58,693 nucleotides of DNA, taken from positions 1 through 58,693 of the forward strand of contig JAGBEX010000008.1 of the NCBI GenBank assembly GCA_017936765.1, read 5' to 3'. Made by a program: the position numbers and the translations under genes. Shown here in pieces: positions 34,152-41,250 of the stretch. This DNA comes from Clostridia bacterium (lineage in GTDB: Bacteria; Bacillota; Clostridia; Christensenellales; Aristaeellaceae). The notes below the pieces were generated by a model. That model ran no database searches. It saw nothing but the letters and a program-made list of their open reading frames with translations, and had not been told where the DNA came from. Positions within the stretch are counted from its first letter, which is position 1; every line of letters begins with the position of its first letter.

Positions 34152-36302
34152 TTACAGCTTTATCAATTTGGTTTCCATGGGTGCCAGCGAGACCTTCACC
34201 TCGCCCTTGGGCGTGCTGATCACCGCATCGGTGGCAGCCTCCGCATTGTTGAACACCAGCAGCGTGCCATCTGCCGGATACCAGGCGGTCTCCACCATGG
34301 CGCTGTCGGACAGGTACAGCTCTTCGGCCTTCATGCCGGTGAGGTGCATCAGCAATTCCAGCAACATGCGGTTGCTCTCCTGTCCCACCCTGAAGTCGCT
34401 CATGTACACGCCCACACCCTTGCCGAAGCGGTGCAGGGTCATCTGCGGAACACCCTCGCGGTCGGCCAGCACCTGGGCAGTACCATCGGTGAGGTACAGG
34501 CCCTTCTCCTGACCCAACGTTTCCTTGTGCAGGGCAAAGGGAGCATCCTGCACATCATACTGCCAGCGGCCATGGCACACCCGGGCGCCGGTATCCTTGT
34601 CGATGCCCAGCACCTGCGCCATGCGGAAGAAGGTGTGATAGCCCGCCACCGCCGAGGGTTCCTTCACGCCGATGAACGCGCCGCCCTCATGCACAAAGCG
34701 GGTCAGTTCTTCCACCAGCTTGTCGCTCTTCCAGGCATCGCCGCCGGACCAGGCGTCCCCGGCGCAGCCAGCGTTGATCACCACGTCAATATCCTTGAGC
34801 GCACCATTCTCCACATCCTCAAAGCTGAGGTACTTCACCTCCACCGGCAGGCCGGAAAGGGCTTCGTTGATGTGGATCAGCGCGTGCTTGTCCGTTTCGT
34901 GGAAGTGACCGGACAGCGTCCAGGAGCGCAGGCTGCCCCAGGTGTGGATCACCGCCACCCGGCACTTGCCCGCCAGGGGCGCGCCGTGGCTGTGCAGCTC
35001 CTTGATCCTGCGGAAGTCGATGGCCATCTGCTCAACGGCGTCGTTGAACTCCGGGAAGCCGATGGTCAGGTGCAGGTAGCCGCCCAGGCCGATGCGATCC
35101 ACGCATTGCCGTGCCAGGGCGCGACGCACATTGCGCCAGTACATCCAGGCATCGTGGGCCGGATCGCCGCCCTCGGCAAAGGTGGGCAGGCCGCCCAGAC
35201 CCACCGGGAACAGGTAGGGATGGAAGCGGATCTCGTGGGTGGGAACGTCCACATTGGCGCACAGGCGGCACTCAAAGCCGGAGAACACGCACTTGATCAG
35301 GCCATCAAAGCCCACTTTACTGAAATACTTGCCATAGGGTTCCATGCCCACCCAGCTGTCATCGTAGAACACATAGGCCTGCTTGCCGTGCTTGTGGATG
35401 ATATCCACCAGCACCTTGGCCTTTTCCGCCACGAATTTCTGGATGAAGGCCATGTAGTCCCGCTTGGCCCTGGTGGGGGGCATGTGGGTCACCTGCAGCT
35501 TGCGCTGGTTGATGAAATCCTCCGCCGTGAGGGCGTAGCCGTACTCCGCCTCAAAGGCCTTCAACGCCGCAGGGCTGACGGTGAAATCATAGCTTGCCCA
35601 GTCGGTGAAGAGGCTGCGGTTGCGCATATCATCGCCAAAGAACCAGGCGAAATTGTAGAACAGGCTGGTAAGGCGCACCACATTGGTGGAAGGATTGGCC
35701 ACGCACCAGTCCTCCAGCCATTGCTGGAGATAGGCCCAGGCCTCCTCGTTCCGGGGGTCCAGCTGGCGCAGATGCTCGCTGGTCCAGCTGTTGGTGGTGT
35801 GGTTGTACATATTGATCTCTTCCCAGATGCGCCAGCACAGGAAGGACACCGTGTACTCATGCCAGGGGGTGCAGCCGGTGATGGTCACCTGGCCATCGGC
35901 ATAGCACCACTTCTCCCGCGGCATCTCCGCATTGGCGGTGCGGTCGTACACCTGCCAGTAGGGCATGGCATCGGGGGAATCATTCAGCTCGAACTGCTGG
36001 GTGAAGTACCCCTTCATGGGGTCGATCACCAGTTCATCGCCCTGTGCCACCACCGGCTGCGAGCAGAGGAAGGCCTGCTGCTGGCTATCCGGGTGCTGGG
36101 CGGCAAAGGCGTTGTGCTGGCGGATGATGCATATGGTGGAGTAAATGCTGTAGCCCGCCTGAATGATCTCATCGGAGAGCTTGGTGCCATCGCTGTCGCG
36201 AATGACATCAGCGCCCCACTTGCGTGCCAATTCCAGCGTCAGCTGCTCATAGCCAGCCTCGCCCGGCAAGGTGAATCCGCCCTGTCGATACTTCTGTTCC
36301 AT
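34152..36302 (-). CDS. GH112 beta-galactoside phosphorylase, probably galactosyl-rhamnose phosphorylase
   Basis: 716 aa, the usual length of GH112. The family includes galacto-N-biose/lacto-N-biose phosphorylases and D-galactosyl-beta-1,4-L-rhamnose phosphorylases. The catalytic-acid region AYVFYDDSWVGMEPYG, the N-terminal GGFTLPGEAGYE and the TNSWTSEHLRQLDPRNEEAW segment are recognisable. There is no signal peptide, so it acts in the cytoplasm, yielding galactose-1-phosphate and a free acceptor sugar. Setting among rha and rhamnogalacturonan genes favours galactosyl-rhamnose, derived from galactan side chains. The start at 36302 has AGGAG 7 nt upstream; an extension to 36383 lacks one. Confidence 0.9.
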   Translation of the reverse strand: MEQKYRQGGFTLPGEAGYEQLTLELARKWGADVIRDSDGTKLSDEIIQAGYSIYSTICIIRQHNAFAAQHPDSQQQAFLCSQPVVAQGDELVIDPMKGYFTQQFELNDSPDAMPYWQVYDRTANAEMPREKWCYADGQVTITGCTPWHEYTVSFLCWRIWEEINMYNHTTNSWTSEHLRQLDPRNEEAWAYLQQWLEDWCVANPSTNVVRLTSLFYNFAWFFGDDMRNRSLFTDWASYDFTVSPAALKAFEAEYGYALTAEDFINQRKLQVTHMPPTRAKRDYMAFIQKFVAEKAKVLVDIIHKHGKQAYVFYDDSWVGMEPYGKYFSKVGFDGLIKCVFSGFECRLCANVDVPTHEIRFHPYLFPVGLGGLPTFAEGGDPAHDAWMYWRNVRRALARQCVDRIGLGGYLHLTIGFPEFNDAVEQMAIDFRRIKELHSHGAPLAGKCRVAVIHTWGSLRSWTLSGHFHETDKHALIHINEALSGLPVEVKYLSFEDVENGALKDIDVVINAGCAGDAWSGGDAWKSDKLVEELTRFVHEGGAFIGVKEPSAVAGYHTFFRMAQVLGIDKDTGARVCHGRWQYDVQDAPFALHKETLGQEKGLYLTDGTAQVLADREGVPQMTLHRFGKGVGVYMSDFRVGQESNRMLLELLMHLTGMKAEELYLSDSAMVETAWYPADGTLLVFNNAEAATDAVISTPKGEVKVSLAPMETKLIKL

Positions 36303-36485
36303 ATGCCCACTCCTATCGGGTTTATTCTGCTGCATATCAGGCGGCGCGCCGCCCTGTGATCGCAGGCAGGGCCTGCGTTGCATTCAAAGTCAAATTCGGA
36401 TCGGAACCTGTTGCATCCTTCTTAAGTGATAACAAAAGAATGAAAATGAACACTTTTTGCTCGGAAAAAGGTAGGGTTTTTTTAC

Positions 36486-36516
36486 AAAAGGGGCTGCCGG
36501 GGGTACCGGCAGCCCC
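36486..36516 (-). terminator. Terminator of the second solute-binding protein gene
   Basis: The stem GGGGCTGCCGG/CCGGCAGCCCC (36490-36500 with 36506-36516) is followed on the minus strand by TTTTGT. The rest of the gap 36303-36537 shows no gene. Confidence 0.85.
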
Positions 36517-36537
36517 ATGGGGTTGGCAAAAGGGAAA

Positions 36538-38025
36538 TTACTTCTGGGCAGCGGCGTAAGCAGCGTTGTACTCTTCGATGATCAGAGCGCCGCCCTCGTC
36601 GTACCACTGCTGCCAGGCAGCCTTCAGCTCGTCCTCGTTGATGATGCCGGCGATGTACTGGGTAGCAGCGTCGGTGAGGATCTGCTTCAGCTGGGTGCCG
36701 AAGGCCACGTTGGTCTCAGACACGAAGGGATAGCAGGGATCGGAAACAGCGTAGGGAGCCAGTTCCTGGTTCAGCTGAGCATAGCGCAGACGCAGATCGC
36801 TCTGGCGCAGCGGCACGCACAGGTCACCGGGCAGGTTCATGCCCAGCTGGTTCAGGCTGTGCTGAATGGTCTGCACCTGCAGGGACATATCCTCGCCGGA
36901 AGTGGGGTTGGTCAGGCGATAGCCGTCCTCGTCCAGCCAGTAGGTCACGTCGGCCAGGCCCCAGTTGACCAGCATCTGGCCTTCGGCGCCATTCACCCAA
37001 TCCAGGAACTTCATGACCTTGGGCAGGTCTTCTTCCTTCACGGACTTGGTCACAACGATTTCACCGGAGAAGCCAGCGTTCTGGGGCCACACAGACACGG
37101 TGCCGTCAGCCTTGGCGATGGGGCCGCAAATCTGGAAGATCTGCTCGGTCACGCCAGCGTTCTTCTCGAACCATTCCTGCTGACGATAGCCGTTGTCCAT
37201 GCAGTCAAAGCGCATGAAGGCCTTGCCGGTACGCTCGATGTTGTCCCACTGAGTGGAGTCGATGGTGGCGAAGTTGGGGTCGATGCCGCCGATCTCGCGC
37301 AGGTGACGCAGCCAGCTCAGGCCTTCCAGGTAAGCAGGATGCTGGTGGGCGGGGTAGATCTTGCCATTCTCGTCGATGCCCCAGGTGTTGGGAGCGCCAA
37401 AGGCCACGGTGATCACGTTGATGGTGCCTTCGGTGTAGGAACACATATTCAGGGCGTAGGTGTCGTTGCTGTACTTGGCCAGGGCTTCCGCCAGCTCGGT
37501 CAGGTCGTCCAGGGTCTTGACTTCCTTGTCGAAGCCCATTTCCTTGGCGATGTCGGTGCGGTAGTAGATACCGGCACGGGGGTAAGCACGGGTACGATAC
37601 ACACCATAGATGCGGCCATCGATGGAGATGTTGTTGTACACGCCTTCAGAACCAGCCAGGTTGGGATAGGTGGCGGTGTCCTTCACGTAGTCGGTCAGGT
37701 CGTGGAAGGCGCCAGCGCGGGCGTTGTTGATCATGGTGGTGCCGCGGCCGTCGGTCATGACGATCAGGTTGGGCAGCACTTCGTCGGTCATGGTGGTGTT
37801 CAGGGCATCACCATAGGTGGAGTTGGCAGTCCACTTGATGTCCAGGCGGACGCCGGTCTTTTCCTCGATGGCCTTCAGCACGGGGTTATCCTCGGCCTGG
37901 AAGTCCACGGTGGGGTAGAAGTCGGGCAGCATGACGGTGAGAACAAAGGGTTCTTCGGCAGCGGCGAAGCTCATCACAGAGAGCATCATGACCAGCGCCA
38001 GGAACAGGGAAACCAGTTTCTTCAT
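36538..38025 (-). CDS. Extracellular solute-binding protein (importer 2)
   Basis: 495 aa. The Sec signal peptide (KKLVSLFLALVMMLSVMSFAAA) again has no lipobox. The mature part is a family 1/LplA-like binding protein (VLKAIEEKTGVRLDIKWTANSTYGDALNTTM, then IDGRIYGVYRTRAYPRAGIYYRTD). It is only distantly similar to the binding protein of importer 1, so it probably takes a different oligosaccharide from the same polymer. A good AAGGAGG precedes the ATG. The gene order lplB-lplC-repeat-SBP mirrors importer 1. Confidence 0.88.
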   Translation of the reverse strand: MKKLVSLFLALVMMLSVMSFAAAEEPFVLTVMLPDFYPTVDFQAEDNPVLKAIEEKTGVRLDIKWTANSTYGDALNTTMTDEVLPNLIVMTDGRGTTMINNARAGAFHDLTDYVKDTATYPNLAGSEGVYNNISIDGRIYGVYRTRAYPRAGIYYRTDIAKEMGFDKEVKTLDDLTELAEALAKYSNDTYALNMCSYTEGTINVITVAFGAPNTWGIDENGKIYPAHQHPAYLEGLSWLRHLREIGGIDPNFATIDSTQWDNIERTGKAFMRFDCMDNGYRQQEWFEKNAGVTEQIFQICGPIAKADGTVSVWPQNAGFSGEIVVTKSVKEEDLPKVMKFLDWVNGAEGQMLVNWGLADVTYWLDEDGYRLTNPTSGEDMSLQVQTIQHSLNQLGMNLPGDLCVPLRQSDLRLRYAQLNQELAPYAVSDPCYPFVSETNVAFGTQLKQILTDAATQYIAGIINEDELKAAWQQWYDEGGALIIEEYNAAYAAAQK

Positions 38026-38084
38026 GGATGTATCCTCCTTTATTATTGTTCAGCAGCGTTGTCCGCCGCTTAAAACCAAACTTG

Positions 38085-38246
38085 TCACATCCCCCGCGTC
38101 GCGGCGCGACCGAATTCGCGCCGCGACCCCCGCTCGGAGACCGCTAAGCAGGCCATCCCCGAAAGGGAGTCCAGAGGGTCGAAGACCCTTTGGCAGGAGT
38201 GCAGAGGGCAGCGCCCTCTGCCGGGGTCCAGGGGCAGCGCCCCTGG
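38085..38246. repeat. Composite repeat between lplC and solute-binding gene (importer 2)
   Basis: Hairpins are CGCGGCGCGA/TCGCGCCGCG (38100-38125), CCAGAGGGTC/GACCCTTTGG (38171-38193), GCAGAGGGC/GCCCTCTGC (38201-38221) and CCAGGGGC/GCCCCTGG (38228-38246). The last one touches the lplC stop codon. The core parallels 30900-31005. No gene is present in this gap. Confidence 0.8.
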
Positions 38247-39188
38247 TTAGCCCTTCAGAGCGCCCACCATAACGCCCTTCACGAAGTACTTTTGCAGGAA
38301 GGGGTAGACGCACATGATGGGTACGGTGGAGACCACGATAACAGCCATCTTGATGGACTGCTCGGGCGGCTGGACGAACTCGGGATCCATGGCTGCCATG
38401 TCGCCAGCGGAGGCGTTGGACAGAATGATGATCTCGCGCAGCAGCACCTGCAGGGGCCACTTGTCGCGGGCGCCGGACATGTAGATCATGGCGCCGAAGT
38501 AGGCGTTCCAGTGACCCACCGCGTAGAACAGGCCGAAGGTGGCCAGCACCGGCAGGGACAGGGGCAGCACGATCTTCCACAGGATGCCCAGGTCGTTGCA
38601 GCCATCGATGGCCGCGGAGTCCTCCAGCTCCTGGGGAATGCCCTGGAAGAAGTTCTTCACGATCATCATGTTATAGGCGCTGATAGCGCCGGGCAGCAGC
38701 ACGGAGAGGTAGCTGTCCTTCATGTTGAGGATGTTGGCGATCACGATGTAGCTGGGGATCATGCCGCCGGAGAAGAACATGGAGAAGATGACCATGTTCA
38801 AAAGGCCATTGCGGCCACGCAGGCGGGTCTTGGACAGGGCGTAGGCCATGGTGACGGTGAAGAACAGGTTGATGATGGTACCGCACACCGTGATGAAAAT
38901 GGAATTGCCAAAGCCGTTAAGGATCTTGTTGGAGGAGAAGATGTACTTGTAGGCGTCCAGCGTCACGTCCTGGGGGATGATGAACATGGGGCGGGTGGCC
39001 AGCTCGTACTCGGTGGCAAAGGATGCACCGATGATGTAGATGAAGGGCAGGATGGTGGTGAAGGCCACCAGGGTGAGGATCACGTAGTTCGCTACGTCGA
39101 AGACTCGGCTGCCCACGGTGGCATTCTGGCCAACAGGGCCGGAGGAAATCTTCATTTTATTTTCAGGAGTAATCGCAGTCTGTGCCAT
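38247..39188 (-). CDS. ABC transporter permease, LplC type (importer 2)
   Basis: 313 aa with six helices. The EAA-type loop is DSAAIDGCNDLGILWKIVLP and the C-terminus KYFVKGVMVGALKG is the LplC hallmark. The N-terminal tail (about 30 residues, VGSRVFDVANYVIL) is hydrophilic. It lies 18 nt after the LplB-type gene and ahead of the composite repeat and binding-protein gene. AAAGGAGG precedes the start. Confidence 0.92.
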   Translation of the reverse strand: MAQTAITPENKMKISSGPVGQNATVGSRVFDVANYVILTLVAFTTILPFIYIIGASFATEYELATRPMFIIPQDVTLDAYKYIFSSNKILNGFGNSIFITVCGTIINLFFTVTMAYALSKTRLRGRNGLLNMVIFSMFFSGGMIPSYIVIANILNMKDSYLSVLLPGAISAYNMMIVKNFFQGIPQELEDSAAIDGCNDLGILWKIVLPLSLPVLATFGLFYAVGHWNAYFGAMIYMSGARDKWPLQVLLREIIILSNASAGDMAAMDPEFVQPPEQSIKMAVIVVSTVPIMCVYPFLQKYFVKGVMVGALKG

Positions 39189-39206
39189 ATTCGCTTTCCT
39201 CCTTTC

Positions 39207-40160
39207 TTAATACAGGCCCTGCTCGCCCATGAGGTGAGCGATCTTGTTGGAGCCAACCACCAGGATCACGCTGACCACGGACTTCATCAGACCCACGGCA
39301 GAGGCGTAGCTGAACTGGCCCTGCTGCAAGCCCTGCTGATAAACGAACACGTCCAGCGTTTGGGATGCGCTGCGGTTGAGGGAGTTGGCCATCAGGATCA
39401 GGTGGTCATAGCCGGTATCCAGCACGCTACCCATGCGCAGGATCAGCATCAGCACGATGGTGGAGCGGATGGCCGGCAGGGTGATGTGCCACAGGCGGCG
39501 CAGGCGTCCGGCGCCGTCCACCATGGCAGCCTCGTAGAGCTGAGTGTCCACGTTGGTCAGGGCCGCCAGGAAGATGATGGTGCCCCAGCCGGTCTCCTTC
39601 CAGATGGTCTGGCCGATGATCATCCAGCGGAAGGTATCGGGCGAACCCAGGAAGTTGATGGGCTTGCCGGTGAGCATCTCCACGGCCTTGTACACGATAC
39701 CGGAGGTGCCGAACAGCACCATGGTGATGGAAACCACGATCACGATGGAGATGAAGTGCGGCACATACAGGAAGGTCTGCAGGAGCTTCTTGTAGCGCAG
39801 GGAGCGCATCTCGTTGAGCAGCAGCGCCAGAATGATGGGCGCCGGGAAGTAGAACACGATGTTCATCAGGGAGAGGATCAGCGTGTTGCTGAGGTAGCGC
39901 GTCCAGGAGGGGAATCTGAAGAAGTACTGGAACCACTTCAGGCCGACCCACTCGCTGCCCAGCACGCCGGAGAAGGGCACATAATTCTCAAAAGAGATCA
40001 CAATGCCCCACATGGGCAGATACTTGAAGATGATAAAGTAGATCAAGCCGGGAATCAGCAGCAGATACAGCCAGCGGTCGCGGATCAGATCCGCACCCAA
40101 CCGTCTCCAATACTCTTTTCCCGTTCCATGCATGGCCTTCTGTTCAGCCTTGGTGGTCAT
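39207..40160 (-). CDS. ABC transporter permease, LplB type (importer 2)
   Basis: 317 aa with six helices. Features include RWLYLLLIPGLIYFIIFKYLPMWGIVISFENY and the EAA loop EAAMVDGAGRLRRLWHITLP. The start at 40160 follows GAGGGAGG; an upstream in-frame start at 40217 lacks one. It is first in the importer-2 operon, transcribed from the promoter at 40279-40307. It would pair with the LplC-type permease and an external MsmX-like ATPase. Confidence 0.92.
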   Translation of the reverse strand: MTTKAEQKAMHGTGKEYWRRLGADLIRDRWLYLLLIPGLIYFIIFKYLPMWGIVISFENYVPFSGVLGSEWVGLKWFQYFFRFPSWTRYLSNTLILSLMNIVFYFPAPIILALLLNEMRSLRYKKLLQTFLYVPHFISIVIVVSITMVLFGTSGIVYKAVEMLTGKPINFLGSPDTFRWMIIGQTIWKETGWGTIIFLAALTNVDTQLYEAAMVDGAGRLRRLWHITLPAIRSTIVLMLILRMGSVLDTGYDHLILMANSLNRSASQTLDVFVYQQGLQQGQFSYASAVGLMKSVVSVILVVGSNKIAHLMGEQGLY

Positions 40161-40278
40161 GGACGCCTTCCTCCCTCTTTGCTTTGTGCTTTTTTTCACC
40201 ATTTCAGCGATGATCAAATCCGAAAAGCAGCCATCGGAATAACTGATTCGTGCTTTTTATCGCTCATTGCTTGTTTTT

Positions 40279-40307
40279 ATGATACATAAACCGGCCATTT
40301 TGCACAA
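40279..40307 (-). promoter_or_regulatory. Promoter of the importer-2 operon
   Basis: On the minus strand TTGTGC (40302-40307) and TATCAT (40279-40284) are 17 bp apart. The long leader (about 110 nt) shows no riboswitch I can identify. Confidence 0.6.
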
Positions 40308-40324
40308 GAGGAAACGGCGTTAAG

Positions 40325-40336
40325 GGTCGTTTCTGG
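40325..40336. promoter_or_regulatory. Candidate AraC-family operator, copy 3
   Basis: GGTCGTTTCTGG is the exact inverse complement of the 12-mer at 33061-33072 and is centred about -59 from the importer-2 transcription start. Confidence 0.55.
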
Positions 40337-40390
40337 GAAGGTCACCGTCTTTTTTGCACAAAATAGCGGTACTTTGACCAAAAGAAACAA

Positions 40391-40411
40391 GGCGCCCTGT
40401 ATCGGACGCCC
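40391..40411 (-). terminator. Weak terminator-like hairpin after the deacetylase gene
   Basis: An imperfect stem GGCGCCC/GGACGCC is followed on the minus strand by TTGTTTC. It is 14 nt from the deacetylase stop codon. Confidence 0.45.
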
Positions 40412-40424
40412 TGCAAAATTCACA

Positions 40425-41249
40425 TCAGAAAAGCTTCACGCTCTGCCCGCCGGGGATCTCGTGGATCTTGCGTCCCACCCCCGGCAGCTCCACCTGGATC
40501 CACACGCTCTGGGCATTGGGATTGTAGACCCAGTCCCCTGCAGCGGTGTATTGCAGGCGGGAGGCATCCTCCATATAGTCTACGATCTCAATGTTCGTGG
40601 CATACCAGATATCGTCCCGGCCGCCGATGAATTCGCAGAATTCCTCCATCACGTGCCAGTTGTCCCTGTCGGTGAACTCGTAGCTGTGACCCCACACATA
40701 CATCATGTACAGGTACTGGGTCTTGAACAGGTCGGCAAAGGCGCGGGCCTTGTCCATCAATTGGCCATTGTGGTGGCAGGTGCCGCGCCACTCCAGAAAG
40801 TCCTCCGGCATGGCGAAGGTACCGCTCACCGGCACCACGCGGGCGTGCTTGATGCCCAGGGCAGGCAGCATGTTGATGATGTCCCGGGAATAGGAGCCGT
40901 TGGGGTACGCCAGGCCCCGCACCGGGCGGCCGATGAGATCCTCCAGCCCCCGGCGGTCGGCGATGATCTGCTGCGCCACCTGCTCCAGGGGGCAGCGGGC
41001 AATGGTGGGATGGGTGTAGGTGTGGCAGGCCACCTCATGGCCTTCGTACAGGGTCTTGTAATCGCTGAAGGGAACGCGCTTGTCGTCCCAGTCGATACCC
41101 GCATTCAGGTTGAAGGTACCCTTGATGCCATGCTTGTTGAACAATTCCACCAGGCGGTAGTCCTCCTGGCGGCCATCGTCGTAGCTCATGGTCAGCACCT
41201 TGTGCTTACCGCCGGGGAAACAGGTGTAGATCACAGGCAAACGGAACAT
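40425..41249 (-). CDS. Polysaccharide deacetylase family protein (CE4-like)
   Basis: 274 aa NodB-fold hydrolase with no signal peptide. Motif 1 is LTMSYDDGRQED, with the two Asp residues that provide the base and a metal ligand. Motif 2 is HEVACHTYTHP, giving the two metal-binding His residues. The LAYPNGSYSRDIINMLPALG segment matches motif 3, and the remainder ends with WGHSYEF. Family members remove N- or O-acetyl groups from sugars. Since it acts in the cytoplasm and is coupled to PL11 (1-nt gap, shared GGAGG), O-deacetylation of imported rhamnogalacturonan fragments is plausible. Confidence 0.85.
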   Translation of the reverse strand: MFRLPVIYTCFPGGKHKVLTMSYDDGRQEDYRLVELFNKHGIKGTFNLNAGIDWDDKRVPFSDYKTLYEGHEVACHTYTHPTIARCPLEQVAQQIIADRRGLEDLIGRPVRGLAYPNGSYSRDIINMLPALGIKHARVVPVSGTFAMPEDFLEWRGTCHHNGQLMDKARAFADLFKTQYLYMMYVWGHSYEFTDRDNWHVMEEFCEFIGGRDDIWYATNIEIVDYMEDASRLQYTAAGDWVYNPNAQSVWIQVELPGVGRKIHEIPGGQSVKLF

Positions 41250-41250
41250 A

